DNA from: Atopobiaceae bacterium
Lineage (GTDB): Bacteria; Actinomycetota; Coriobacteriia; Coriobacteriales; Atopobiaceae
Assembly (NCBI GenBank): GCA_017533825.1
Contig: JAFWIE010000048.1
Location: 1 to 64,000 of the forward strand
Direction: 5' to 3'
Length of the DNA stretch: 64,000 bases
Shown: one piece after another, positions 42,580 through 51,589 of the stretch
Layout: the number at the start of each line of letters is the position of its first letter
How positions within the stretch are numbered: the stretch's first letter is position 1
Notes under the pieces: model-generated
What the model saw: the letters and a program-made list of their open reading frames with translations, nothing else
What the model was told of the DNA's origin: nothing
Database searches by the model: none
Made by a program: the position numbers and the translations under genes

Positions 42580-43215
42580 TTACGAAGACAATATGTCCCG
42601 CTTCCAGCGCACGAACTCAACCGGCTCGCCAACCCCCACGCAAACGCATAGGAAGTGGTTGTCGACCACGACCTCATGGAAGGCGACGCGCAGAACGGCC
42701 TCGTCCTCAGGAAGCACCGCATATGTCTTTGCCTCCTCAGAGAGGCCCGTACCCAGAAGCTTTAGGTAGCTTTCCTTGCGCGTCCACATGCGCGTGAACG
42801 CCTGCCCCCCATCCTCTTGGGCCCGCATCCAGCGAATCTCCTTGTCCTGGAAGCACATGCGCAGAACGTCATCGTCTACCGCGTGCCGCTCCTCCACGTC
42901 GACACCTACGGACGACGCACCAACGACACACGCCACCATGTGTCCACTATGAGAGAGGTTGAAGTGGACATTCGGCGCATGCGCAAGATACGGCTTGCCG
43001 TACGCACCTTGGGCAAGCGTTAGATCAGATACGCCCTCGCATCGCAACGCGTGCGCACACAACAAGCCAGCGCCAAGACAGAGCAGCCGGTCCTTCTCGA
43101 AGAGAAAGCGCTCCGCCTGCTGCCTACGCGATGCCCATGGCAACTGTGCGAGTCCCGCGCGATACCGATGCGGCTCCGCAAGGTCAGAGACGTCGTAATA
43201 CCAGCATCGTGCCAT
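42580..43215 (-). CDS. 4'-phosphopantetheinyl transferase, Sfp type
   Basis: It would load a phosphopantetheine arm from coenzyme A onto carrier proteins. The 211-aa protein has the Sfp-type motifs NVHFNLSHSG, VGVDVEE and WTRKESYLKLLGTGL, which hold the Mg/CoA-binding Asp, Glu and Lys residues. GGAGGTG precedes the ATG at 43215. No carrier protein, NRPS or PKS gene is nearby, so its substrate may be the fatty-acid carrier protein or lie elsewhere in the genome. Confidence 0.88.
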   Translation of the reverse strand: MARCWYYDVSDLAEPHRYRAGLAQLPWASRRQQAERFLFEKDRLLCLGAGLLCAHALRCEGVSDLTLAQGAYGKPYLAHAPNVHFNLSHSGHMVACVVGASSVGVDVEERHAVDDDVLRMCFQDKEIRWMRAQEDGGQAFTRMWTRKESYLKLLGTGLSEEAKTYAVLPEDEAVLRVAFHEVVVDNHFLCVCVGVGEPVEFVRWKRDILSS

Positions 43216-43241
43216 ATGGGCACACCTCCCGTATCGCAAAG

Positions 43242-43292
43242 CAGGTAGCCTCCAGCGAGAAATTCGCGCGAATCTCACGCTGGAGGCCACCT
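43242..43292 (-). terminator. Hairpin between the GH4 and sfp-like genes
   Basis: GCCTCCAGCG (43248-43257) pairs with CGCTGGAGGC (43278-43287), with AGGT/ACCT outside and a GATTCGCG-type inner stem. It follows the GH4 gene on the minus strand. Confidence 0.65.
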
Positions 43293-43313
43293 TGCGAAAA
43301 CCCCTTTGCGAAC

Positions 43314-44720
43314 TTACAGACCACGCGCGCAGAGGTCGGCGACTACGGGATCCTTGATGGTGACGCCCGCCGCCTTGAGCTCGGCGATCTTCTCGGCGAA
43401 CTGCGGCAAGTACGGGGCGTGCGCTACGAGCAACTCGTCGATGACCCGCTTGGCCGCGTCACCGGATGGCGTCTGCGGGTTGAGCGCCACGGCCTCAAGC
43501 AGCGCACCGTAGTCACCCGTCACCGCAGCCTCCTCCACCAGGCGCTGCATGTTCCACATCAGCTGCAAATAGCCTCGCGCCGAAGTCGGCATCGGGCCAA
43601 ACGCGATCGGCTGCGCACCCGCGCCACCGATGTAGCTCGAGACCTGCACCACGGCGTCGGCAGGCAGGTCGGGAATCGCGCCGTTGTTCACCGTGGAGCA
43701 CACGATGTGCTCGTTCGCGTTGCCGTAGATGGAGGCAACCGTCTCGGTCGCCACATCGGAGTAGTGCGCACCGCCACGCTTGGAGAGCAGCTCGGGCATC
43801 TCGGCAAGGTCGGGATCGCGATACAGCTCGAACAGCTCGTCCTCGACGGCCTTGACCTGCTCCGCGCGCGAGCCCTTCTGGGGATCCGCATACTCGCGCA
43901 GACCATCAGCCAGCATATCGGACTGCAGGTAATAGTAGCGGTGGTAGCCGCAGGGAATCATTCCCAGGTGCCCAAGCTGCTCGCGATAGAACGGGATGTC
44001 GTGGATGTTGGCCGGCGTGCCGTCGTTCTCCGTCTTTGGGTCGAGCATCTTCTCGATGATCTGATCCGTGACCTCAGCACCGGTCGCGGCATCGAACACG
44101 CGGTGCCAGTGGAAGTGGTCGATGCCCGCGAAGCGGAATACCAGCTCGTCGAGCGTCTTGCCGATAAGCTCGGGCTCGTGCAGCATCGCACCGATGGGCA
44201 CGTTGCACAAGCCGACGCAGCGATTCCATCCGCCGTAACGAATCACGGACTCGGTCACCATGCCGCTGGGATTGGTGAAGTTCACCAGCCATGCGTTAGG
44301 ACAGAGCTCCTTCATTTCCTCAACGATGTCCAGGATGACGGGGATGGTGCGCAGCGCCTTGAACATGCCGCCTGCCCCATTGGTCTCCTGCCCCAGCATG
44401 CCATACGAGAAGGGAATGCGCTCGTCCTTGATGCGCGCTTCGAGCAGGCCCACGCGGAACTGGGTCGTCACGAAGTCGGCGTCACGCAGCGCCTCGCGAC
44501 GGTCGAGCGTCAGATGCACCTTCACGGGCAGGCCTGCCTTCTCCCACATCCGCTGGGCCAGCGCACCCACAATCTCGAGCTTCTCACGCCCACGCTCCAC
44601 GTCCACGAGCCAGATCTCGCGAATCGGAAGGCGATCGTAACGCTTGATGAAGCCGTTCATCAGCTCGGGCGTGTAGCTCGAGCCGCCGCCAATCGTACAA
44701 ATCTTAATTCCCTCAGCCAT
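43314..44720 (-). CDS. 6-phospho-beta-glucosidase, glycoside hydrolase family 4
   Basis: Cleaves phosphorylated beta-glucosides taken up by a PTS, using NAD and a divalent metal rather than a normal hydrolase mechanism. The Rossmann start ICTIGGGSSYTPELMNGF, the motifs EIWLVDVERG and DADFVTTQFRVG, the metal/cofactor region NFTNPSGMVTE and VGLCNVPIGAM, and FAGIDHFHWHRV are all typical of GH4 enzymes such as LicH/CelF. The length of 468 aa is as expected. The start at 44720 has GGGAAGGGA upstream. No PTS genes lie next to it, so the transport partner is elsewhere. Confidence 0.93.
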   Translation of the reverse strand: MAEGIKICTIGGGSSYTPELMNGFIKRYDRLPIREIWLVDVERGREKLEIVGALAQRMWEKAGLPVKVHLTLDRREALRDADFVTTQFRVGLLEARIKDERIPFSYGMLGQETNGAGGMFKALRTIPVILDIVEEMKELCPNAWLVNFTNPSGMVTESVIRYGGWNRCVGLCNVPIGAMLHEPELIGKTLDELVFRFAGIDHFHWHRVFDAATGAEVTDQIIEKMLDPKTENDGTPANIHDIPFYREQLGHLGMIPCGYHRYYYLQSDMLADGLREYADPQKGSRAEQVKAVEDELFELYRDPDLAEMPELLSKRGGAHYSDVATETVASIYGNANEHIVCSTVNNGAIPDLPADAVVQVSSYIGGAGAQPIAFGPMPTSARGYLQLMWNMQRLVEEAAVTGDYGALLEAVALNPQTPSGDAAKRVIDELLVAHAPYLPQFAEKIAELKAAGVTIKDPVVADLCARGL

Positions 44721-44775
44721 GCCGCATCCCTTCCCGTATGAATCATGCAATAGTAATATTGTACGATAAGCGGAA

Positions 44776-44801
44776 GCCGCCCATCCCGAAGGATGGACGG
44801 C
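44776..44801 (-). terminator. Terminator of glgB
   Basis: GCCGCCCATCC and GGATGGACGGC form an 11-bp stem with one mismatch and a CGAA tetraloop, downstream of glgB on the minus strand. Confidence 0.6.
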
Positions 44802-44857
44802 TCATAGAATCGCGTCGGAAAAGACCTTAACGTCGCCCGAATGCTCAGCGGACCGAT

Positions 44858-47074
44858 TTACTCGGCAGCTGCCTTTGCCGCGGCTTCCTCGGCGGCCTTC
44901 TTTGCAGCGTTCGCCTTGCGCGTCGCAGCGGCCTTCTTTGCCGCGGCGGAACGCTTGGCCTTCAGGGCCGCTGCCTCGGCGTCAGACTTCGCCTTGTCGA
45001 CGACCTTCTTTGCCGTAGCCTTGGCCTGAGCGGCGACCTTCTTTGCCGACTTCTTCTGTGCGGCGGCCTTTGCCTTTGCCTCGGCGTGCTTCTCGACCAC
45101 GGTCTTCTTCTTGGGCTTGGGCGGCAGCGGGCCGTCGTACTTGAAGATGGCGCCACCGATGGGCGGGACGCGCACCTTGATGGAGTTGCTGCGCAGGTTC
45201 CAAGGCACCTCTTCGGACTCGAAGCGGATGTCGGAATTGGTGACGCCAGAGCCGCCGAACTCGATCTCGTCCGAGTTGAACACCTCGCGCCAGTAGCCCG
45301 GACGCGGCACGCCGATGCGATACTCCTCGTAGGGATTGACCTCGTAGTTGATGACGAGGAGCAGGTCGTCGTTAGGATCGTCGCCGTGACGCACGAAGCT
45401 GATCACGCACTGGTTGGAGTTGTTGGCGTCAATCCACTCGAAGCCATCCTCGGTGTAGGCCCTCTCCCACAGAGCAGGCTGCTCGAGATAGAACTTGTTG
45501 AGCGCGGCGATGTAGTGCTGATGCTTGCCATGCGCCTCGTAGTCCTTGGCGAGGAAGTACTCGATGCCCTCGTAGTAACGCCACTCAATGAACTGACCGA
45601 TCTCGTTGCCCATGAAGTTGAGCTGGCCGCCGGGGTGCGTGGTCTGATAGAACGCGAGCGAACGCAGACCGGCCATCTGACGCCAGTAGTCGCCCGGCTG
45701 ACGTGTGATGAGCGAGCACTTGCCGTGCACGACCTCGTCGTGAGAGAGCGGCAGCACGAAGTTCTCGTTGAAGGCATACATGATGGAGAAGGTCAGCAGG
45801 CTGTGGTTGCCCGGACGGAAGGGGAAGTCCGTCTGGCAGTAGCGCAGGGTGTCGTTCATCCAGCCCATGTCCCACTTGTAGTTGAAGCCCAGGCCACCGA
45901 CCTCAGGCGGACGGGTGACGAGCGGCCACGCCGTGGACTCTTCGGCGATCATCATGACGTCGGGATGATAGATGCCAACCGTCTGGTTGCACTGGCGCAC
46001 GAACTCGATGGAGGGATAGTCGTTCTCGGAGCCATCGGGATTGAACTTCTTCTGGCCGGGGTCGTCGATGCCGAAGTTGAGATACAGCATGGAGGTGACG
46101 CCGTCCATACGGATGCCGTCCGCGTGGTACTCGTCAATCCAGTAGAGAAGGTTCGAAATCAGGAAGGTGCGGACCTCGCCCTTCTCGAAGTTGAACTTGT
46201 AGGTGCCCCAGTTGGGATGCACTTCCTTCTCGAACTGCTTGGTGCCGTTGAAGTGCACGAGACCATGCTCGTCGGGGCAGAAGCCGCCGGGCACCCAGTC
46301 GAGGATGACGCCGATGCCAGCCTGGTGGCATGCATCCATGAAGTGCTTGAACTGCTTGGGATTGCCGAAGCGCGACGTGGGCGCGTAGTAACCGGTTACC
46401 TGATATCCCCAACTGCCGTCAAAGGGGTGCTCCATCACGGGCATGACCTCGATGTGGGAGTAGCCCATCTCCTTGACGTAGGAGACCAGCTCGTCGGAGA
46501 GGTCGTCGTAGGTATACCAAGAGCCGGTGGCTTCCTCGGGGTCGGTCGGCTCGGTGCCAAACGCGGTGAGGCCGTCATCGTGGCGCTTCCAGCTGCCCAG
46601 ATGCACCTCGAAGATGTTGAGCGGGCGCTTCATGTGATTGTGAGACTGACGCTCCTTGATCCAGAACTCGTCACCCCACTCGTAGGAGTCGATCTCGGCC
46701 GTGCGCGAGGCGGTACCGGGAATGAGCTCCGCCTGGAACGCATACGGGTCGGCCTTGTACAGGACGTCGCCCGCACGGGTCTCGATCACGTACTTATAGA
46801 GCTGCCCCTCTACGACGCCCGGCACAAACCCGTACCACACGCCGCCGACCGGCGTGCGCGTAAGAGCGGTGGCCTCGGCATCCCAGTCATTGAACTCGCC
46901 AACCACGTGCACCGAACGGACGTCGGGCGCCCACACACCAAAGTGGTAGCCTTCCTGACCGTCGAGCGTTGCGGGATGGGCACCGAGCTTCTCATAGCTG
47001 CGGAACCACTCGCCCTTGGCGAAGAGGAACAGGTCGTCGTTACTGAGCAGATAGTCTTGATCTGGTTTGCTCAT
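44858..47074 (-). CDS. glgB: 1,4-alpha-glucan branching enzyme with Lys/Ala-rich tail
   Basis: Makes the alpha-1,6 branches of glycogen. The N-terminal CBM48-like domain (HFGVWAPDVRSVHVVGEFNDW, about 45-65) is followed by a GH13 barrel with SHIEVMPVMEHPFDGSWGYQ, the catalytic Asp in GIRMDGVTSMLYLNF, the acid/base Glu in MIAEESTAWP, and LPLSHDEVVHGK. About 75 extra residues at the C-terminus consist of Lys/Ala-rich repeats (KKSAKKVAAQAKATAKKVV) like a histone H1 tail, unusual for this enzyme. AAAGGG lies before the ATG. No other glycogen gene is adjacent. Confidence 0.96.
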   Translation of the reverse strand: MSKPDQDYLLSNDDLFLFAKGEWFRSYEKLGAHPATLDGQEGYHFGVWAPDVRSVHVVGEFNDWDAEATALTRTPVGGVWYGFVPGVVEGQLYKYVIETRAGDVLYKADPYAFQAELIPGTASRTAEIDSYEWGDEFWIKERQSHNHMKRPLNIFEVHLGSWKRHDDGLTAFGTEPTDPEEATGSWYTYDDLSDELVSYVKEMGYSHIEVMPVMEHPFDGSWGYQVTGYYAPTSRFGNPKQFKHFMDACHQAGIGVILDWVPGGFCPDEHGLVHFNGTKQFEKEVHPNWGTYKFNFEKGEVRTFLISNLLYWIDEYHADGIRMDGVTSMLYLNFGIDDPGQKKFNPDGSENDYPSIEFVRQCNQTVGIYHPDVMMIAEESTAWPLVTRPPEVGGLGFNYKWDMGWMNDTLRYCQTDFPFRPGNHSLLTFSIMYAFNENFVLPLSHDEVVHGKCSLITRQPGDYWRQMAGLRSLAFYQTTHPGGQLNFMGNEIGQFIEWRYYEGIEYFLAKDYEAHGKHQHYIAALNKFYLEQPALWERAYTEDGFEWIDANNSNQCVISFVRHGDDPNDDLLLVINYEVNPYEEYRIGVPRPGYWREVFNSDEIEFGGSGVTNSDIRFESEEVPWNLRSNSIKVRVPPIGGAIFKYDGPLPPKPKKKTVVEKHAEAKAKAAAQKKSAKKVAAQAKATAKKVVDKAKSDAEAAALKAKRSAAAKKAAATRKANAAKKAAEEAAAKAAAE

Positions 47075-47341
47075 GGCAGTTATCCCTTTCGTGAGCGGTA
47101 TAGGCTCTATTAGTGTAGGGAGTCGATTCGTTCGTCTTTTTGACTATTGGGCAGACGTGCCGGTACCTTCGGCACACGGAAGAATACGCACCCCCGCCGT
47201 CGTCGCACTGGCATAAACTATCCAACACATTCAAGCTGCCGTATACGTCGAGCATCTTGGAAAGCCCGCACACTAACCCACAAAAGCCGCCTACAATGAA
47301 TGACGACCCACCGACGCCGTCCGCAACACCGGAGATTCACC

Positions 47342-48040
47342 ATGCCACGAGAGTCCAAGAAGTCCAAGGTCGCACGCGTCACAGAGTTCTGCCACCGCAT
47401 GGACGAGCTCTACGGGAACGAACCCAGCGCCCTTGATTGGCGCACACCCTTCCAGCTGGTCATCGCCGTGCTCTTGAGCGCACAGACCACCGATGTCGCC
47501 GTCAACGCCGTGACACCCGAGCTCTTCAGGCGCTGGGGCACACCCGAAGCCATGGCGGAAGCCAATGTGGCGGACGTGGCCGAGGTGATTCGTCGTTTGG
47601 GATTCTTCCGCACGAAGTCAGAGCACTGCGTGGCATGCGGGCAGATGATCGTCTCGGACTTCGGTGGAGAGGTGCCCCGCACCATGGACGAACTGTGCCG
47701 CCTGCCCGGCGTGGGGCGCAAGACGGCAAACATCGTGCTCAACAAAGCCTTCGGCATCGTGGAGGGAATTGCGGTCGACACGCACGTCTTTCGCATCGCG
47801 CAGCGCATGGGCCTCACCACAGCTGCCACGCCGCTTGCCGCCGAGCAGGACCTGCTCGCCCTTATCCCGCGCGAGCTCTGGGACGGCGTCAACTCCGAAT
47901 GGATTCGCTTCGGCCGCGCAACCTGCACGGCGCGCATCGCCCACTGCGACGCATGCCCCTGCGAGGATCTGTGCCCCAAGCGGCCCGTTCGCCACGGGGC
48001 GGGCAAGGCAAAGAAGCCCACACGGCGCCGTAAGGAATAG
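47342..48040 (+). CDS. nth: Endonuclease III (DNA N-glycosylase/AP lyase)
   Basis: Base-excision repair enzyme for oxidised pyrimidines. It has the helix-hairpin-helix LPGVGRKTANIVL with the catalytic Lys, the catalytic Asp in GIAVDTHVFRIAQRMGL, and a C-terminal 4Fe-4S loop with the C-x6-C-x2-C-x5-C pattern (CTARIAHC, then CPCEDLC). The ATG at 47342 has GGAG upstream; the longer frame lacks a site. The 232-aa length is normal, with a short basic tail. It is a single gene followed by its own terminator. Confidence 0.96.
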   Translation: MPRESKKSKVARVTEFCHRMDELYGNEPSALDWRTPFQLVIAVLLSAQTTDVAVNAVTPELFRRWGTPEAMAEANVADVAEVIRRLGFFRTKSEHCVACGQMIVSDFGGEVPRTMDELCRLPGVGRKTANIVLNKAFGIVEGIAVDTHVFRIAQRMGLTTAATPLAAEQDLLALIPRELWDGVNSEWIRFGRATCTARIAHCDACPCEDLCPKRPVRHGAGKAKKPTRRRKE

Positions 48041-48066
48041 CCCGACGACGGCAGGCGTCGTCGGGC
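48040..48066. terminator. Terminator between nth and metY
   Basis: GCCCGACGACG and CGTCGTCGGGC form a perfect 11-bp stem with a 5-base loop between the convergent genes. Confidence 0.8.
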
Positions 48067-48099
48067 TTGCAGCGTCAGGTGTCGCCGGATTGCCGAGTC

Positions 48100-49413
48100 T
48101 TAAATCGCGGCGAGCGCCTGGTCGAGGTCCGCAATGATGTCGTCCACGTTCTCCAAGCCAACCGACAGGCGGATGAGGTCCTCGGAGAGATGTGCCGCCG
48201 CGAGCTGCTCAGCCGTCAGTTGGCTGTGCGTAGTGCTTGCGGGATGGATGATGAGGCTCTTTGCATCGCCGACATTGGCGAGCAGCGTGTGAAGCTTCAC
48301 GTTGTTGATGACCTGCAATCCACCTTGGCGTCCCGCCGTAGTCCCGAATACCACCACGCCACCAAACCCGTGCTTGAGGATGCGGCTCGCAACCTCGTGG
48401 CTCGGATCGTTGGGGAGTCCGGAGTAGCGCACCCAGCTCACCTTGGGGTGGCTCTCCAAGAACTGGGCGACGGCGAGCGCGTTCTGACAATGGCGTTCGA
48501 CGCGGAGGCTCAACGTCTCAATGCCCAAACCGACGAGCTGTGCCGCATACGGGCTGAGGGTCGGGCCGATGTCACGCAGACGCTGTGCGAGCACGCGTGT
48601 CGAGAACGGCGCAGCAGGAGCGGCTTGGGTCCAGATGGCGCCGTGGTAGGACAGGTCGGGTTCCGTGAGCGTGGGGAATTTGCCCGGTACGGCCTCCCAG
48701 TCGAACTTGCCCGAGTCGATTACAGCACCGCCGATGGTCGCACCATGGCCGCCCAGCCACTTGGTGAGGCTCTCGATGATGACGGCGGCCCCATCCTCTG
48801 CCGGTCGATACAGGTAGGGCGTTGCAAAGGTATTGTCGACGATGACGGGCAGATTGAGCGACGCGGCCGCCTCGACCAGTGCGGGCACGTCCGCAACGTC
48901 CACGAGCGGATTGCCGATGGTCTCGACATACCAGAACTTGGTCTTCTCGTTCGAGGCGGCGACAAACGCGTCGATGTCGTTATTTGGCACGAAGGTGGTC
49001 TTGATTCCCAAGTCATCGAGGGTGTGGAGCAGGATGTTCCACGTACCGCCATAGAGCGAGTCGGAGGCCACGATCTCGTCGCCGGCACGGGCGATGTTCG
49101 TGAAGGCCAGAATCTCGGCGGCGTGACCAGAGGCGACGGCAACGGCACCGGCCGCACCCTCGATAGCCGCCACGCGCGCGGCAATCGCATCCGTGGTCGA
49201 GTTGGTCAGACGGCTGTACACGTTGCCCGGTCGCGAGAGCGCGAACTTCGCCGCCGCATCCTCGGCGTCATCGAACTGCCACGCCGCGGTGGCATAGATG
49301 GGCAGCGCTGCCGAACCAGTCGTGGGGTCAGGTGCGAGGCCAGCGTGAATCTGCAGGGTATCGAAGTGTTTCTCGGGAGCTTGAGCAAAAGCAGGGTTGA
49401 GTTCGAACGACAT
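48100..49413 (-). CDS. metY: O-acetylhomoserine sulfhydrylase (aminocarboxypropyltransferase)
   Basis: PLP enzyme that joins O-acetylhomoserine with sulfide (or a thiol) to give homocysteine for methionine synthesis. The start MSFELNPAFAQAPEKHFDTLQIHAG and the motifs YSRLTNSTTD, ASGHAAEILAF, DNTFATPYLYRP and the PLP-lysine segment ESLTKWLGGHG define the Cys/Met metabolism family, MetY group. It is 437 aa long. AAGGAGAGGGG precedes the ATG at 49413. It stands alone with its own promoter upstream; I see no SAM riboswitch in the short leader. Confidence 0.93.
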   Translation of the reverse strand: MSFELNPAFAQAPEKHFDTLQIHAGLAPDPTTGSAALPIYATAAWQFDDAEDAAAKFALSRPGNVYSRLTNSTTDAIAARVAAIEGAAGAVAVASGHAAEILAFTNIARAGDEIVASDSLYGGTWNILLHTLDDLGIKTTFVPNNDIDAFVAASNEKTKFWYVETIGNPLVDVADVPALVEAAASLNLPVIVDNTFATPYLYRPAEDGAAVIIESLTKWLGGHGATIGGAVIDSGKFDWEAVPGKFPTLTEPDLSYHGAIWTQAAPAAPFSTRVLAQRLRDIGPTLSPYAAQLVGLGIETLSLRVERHCQNALAVAQFLESHPKVSWVRYSGLPNDPSHEVASRILKHGFGGVVVFGTTAGRQGGLQVINNVKLHTLLANVGDAKSLIIHPASTTHSQLTAEQLAAAHLSEDLIRLSVGLENVDDIIADLDQALAAI

Positions 49414-49455
49414 GGTGATTCCCCTCTCCTTGTGATCTGCGTTGGGCACACGGAG

Positions 49456-49484
49456 AATCTACGCCTTGCATTCTTTCTGGTCAA
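49456..49484 (-). promoter_or_regulatory. Promoter of metY
   Basis: On the minus strand TTGACC and TAGATT are spaced by 17 bases, about 43 bases before the start codon of metY. Confidence 0.65.
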
Positions 49485-49564
49485 TACTCCGGTTATCTGT
49501 TATTTCGATTAACGTCTATCTGTGGTGTGAACCTGCGTGGTCGAACGCGCGCCGGCATAAAACG

Positions 49565-49609
49565 GGCCCCACGACATGCGGGCAGCCTTCGCCCGCGCGT
49601 CGTGGGGCC
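49565..49609 (-). terminator. Terminator downstream of the membrane-anchored protein gene
   Basis: GGCCCCACGAC (49565-49575) pairs with GTCGTGGGGCC (49599-49609), with an inner GCGGGC/GCCCGC stem, about 25 bases past the stop at 49634. Confidence 0.75.
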
Positions 49610-49633
49610 GCGCAATCCCATACGCGTGGCAAC

Positions 49634-50341
49634 CTACCACTCGAGCGGTACCTCGACGGACTTGCCATCCACCGCCAATCGCAACGTCGAGCCATTGAGC
49701 GTTGCCTCGCTGATAGCGCCCTTGCCACTGACCACAGAACCGTCGTGGCTCACAATGGGTGTCCAACCAGCGCCGATGGTGTACGCCGAAACCTCCCACG
49801 TACCATCCGAGAGGTTCTCGGGCACCAGGACCGTCTCTCCATACAGGACGATGTCAACAGGGGTACCCGGCAGATTCCCCACGACTACCTGCTGGCCGTC
49901 ACCCTCCACATGCGTCTCCATCAGCGCATATGACCCGTTGTTCTCCGCAAGAGAATAGACCGAGCCGCCATACGAGACCGATGTGCCCACAGCAGACTCA
50001 ACGATGACGTCGAGCGGGTCGGAGGAGGCGTGCTCGCTGCCAGGTACCGGTGCACTGAGAACGCGCACGAAGAGCGCGACGCAGAGCGCAATCACGAGCG
50101 CGGCCGCAATCACCAGCCCTATGAGCATTCGCTTGGGCATGGGCGTCGGCTGATCGCTCGGCGCGTGTTGTCCGGCACGCCCCGAACGCACGCTCTCCGA
50201 GTGGCCAGCGCCACTACGAGGCGCCTGCCTCGCCCCGTCGCCCTCCGCGAGCTTCTCGAACGCACCACGGTTGAGCGACTTCTCGTCGATAGGCTGCGGC
50301 GCGTTGGCACCCAGCTCGTCAGTATCACCTAGAGAGTACAT
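49634..50341 (-). CDS. Membrane-anchored protein of unknown function, 235 aa
   Basis: A polar cytoplasmic N-terminus of about 70 residues (including PRSGAGHSESVRSGRAGQ) is followed by one membrane segment, MLIGLVIAAALVIALCVALFV. The extracellular part (SVSYGGSVYSLAENNGSYAL, VVVGNLPGTPVDIVLYGE) looks like a small beta-rich domain. The start at 50341 has GGGGGAG upstream and excludes an unlikely arginine-rich extension. No family is recognised. It lies downstream of the dnaX-ybaB-recR group but separated by 136 bases. Confidence 0.65.
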   Translation of the reverse strand: MYSLGDTDELGANAPQPIDEKSLNRGAFEKLAEGDGARQAPRSGAGHSESVRSGRAGQHAPSDQPTPMPKRMLIGLVIAAALVIALCVALFVRVLSAPVPGSEHASSDPLDVIVESAVGTSVSYGGSVYSLAENNGSYALMETHVEGDGQQVVVGNLPGTPVDIVLYGETVLVPENLSDGTWEVSAYTIGAGWTPIVSHDGSVVSGKGAISEATLNGSTLRLAVDGKSVEVPLEW

Positions 50342-50477
50342 CTCTCCCCCCTCTCCTGCGCGGCATCGCGTCGTTCCAGCAACGCGCACACCACGCCTCA
50401 ATCATGTTATCCGCCGTCTGACCCGCAGTTACGGCATCGCACCATCTCTCGTGCCGCGACATCTGCCCACCGTGTAC

Positions 50478-51089
50478 CTACACCTCGCGTCGATCCTCAA
50501 TGGCTCGACCAAGGGAAAGCTCGTCGGCAAGCTCGACCTCGCCTCCCACCGACATCCCTACGGCAAAGCGCGTCACCACGACATCGAGAGGCTTGATGAT
50601 ACGCGAGAGGTAAGTGGCCGTTGCCTCTCCCTCCACGTCCGTATTCGTAGCGAGGATCACCTCGCGCACCTCACCCGACGCCAATCGCGCAAGGAGTTCG
50701 CGCACGTGCAGTTGGTCCGGACCGATGCGATCCATCGGCGAAATCACGCCCCCCAGCACGTGGTACAACCCGTGGTAAGCGCCGGTCCTCTCCACGGCCG
50801 ATACGTCACGCGGTTCCGAGACCACACAAATCGTCGTGGTGTCGCGCGTGTGATCGGCGCAGACGTCACACGTCTCGCGCGTGGCATACGAGAAGCAAAT
50901 GGGACAGAAGTGCACCTGACGCTTCACGTCAAGAATCGCGTTCGAAAGCCTCCTGCATTGTTCCGCATCGGATTCCAGCAGGTAATATGCAATGCGCTGC
51001 GCGGACTTGGGCCCGATTCCCGGCAGCCGGCCCAATTCGTCGAGCAGGCGCTGCAGGGCACGACCGTCACCGACTTCCGTCACCGGCAT
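50478..51089 (-). CDS. recR: Recombination mediator RecR
   Basis: Acts with RecO/RecF to load RecA on gapped DNA. The protein (203 aa) has the HhH LQRLLDELGRLPGIGPKSAQRIAYYLL, the zinc finger CPICFSYATRETCDVC, and the TOPRIM motif ICVVSEPRDVSAVERTGAYHGLYHVLGG with the LATNTDVEGEATATYL block. The ATG at 51089 begins two bases after the ybaB stop codon, so they are translationally linked. Gene order dnaX-ybaB-recR is the conserved bacterial arrangement. Confidence 0.97.
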   Translation of the reverse strand: MPVTEVGDGRALQRLLDELGRLPGIGPKSAQRIAYYLLESDAEQCRRLSNAILDVKRQVHFCPICFSYATRETCDVCADHTRDTTTICVVSEPRDVSAVERTGAYHGLYHVLGGVISPMDRIGPDQLHVRELLARLASGEVREVILATNTDVEGEATATYLSRIIKPLDVVVTRFAVGMSVGGEVELADELSLGRAIEDRREV

Positions 51090-51090
51090 C

Positions 51091-51408
51091 TTAGAAGAGA
51101 TTCGAGAGACCCGACATGTCGAGTCCGCCCGTGATGCCCGCAACCTGACTGTTTGCCGCCTCATTCGCCTTCGCGAGCGCCGCGTTCACCGCCGTCAGCA
51201 CGAGGTCCTCCAGCATCGAGACGTCATCGGGGTCGACTGCATCGGGATCAATCGAAATCGAAGTCAGCTTCATATCTGCCGTAGCGTTAACGCGGACCAT
51301 CCCGCCACCCGCGCTCGCCGAAACCTCGATGTTTGACATGTTGTCCTGTGCGTCCAAGAGCTGTTGCTGCATGACGCGCGCTTGCTCGAGCATTTGTTGC
51401 ATATCCAT
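51091..51408 (-). CDS. ybaB: YbaB/EbfC nucleoid-associated protein
   Basis: Small dimeric DNA-binding protein (105 aa). It starts with MDMQQMLEQARVMQQQLLDAQ, a glutamine-rich helix, followed by the strands VSASAGGGMVRVNATADMKLTSISID and a helical tail ending GGLDMSGLSNLF. All these are typical of the family. It sits between dnaX and recR as in most bacteria. Confidence 0.95.
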   Translation of the reverse strand: MDMQQMLEQARVMQQQLLDAQDNMSNIEVSASAGGGMVRVNATADMKLTSISIDPDAVDPDDVSMLEDLVLTAVNAALAKANEAANSQVAGITGGLDMSGLSNLF

Positions 51409-51589
51409 GGGGCACCCCTTGTCCCGAAGCCTATCCGTACCGTTGCGTGAGTTCGCATTGTAGCATGATGCCTCGGCCCGCGTCGGGTCTACGACCGCTA
51501 ACTTGTTCCAATTGGGTAGAGCGATTGGCGACGCCTAGTAACCCTTGCGGGCAAGGACTCCCAGCAACCCTTGCGGGCCATGATCGCCT

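Noticed and set aside
49414-49560. SAM riboswitch before metY
   Set aside because: The distance from the promoter to the start codon is only about 40 bases, too short for such a riboswitch.
51409-51589. Separate gene between dnaX and ybaB
   Set aside because: Only a short direct repeat (AACCCTTGCGGGC twice) is present and no frame with start signals.
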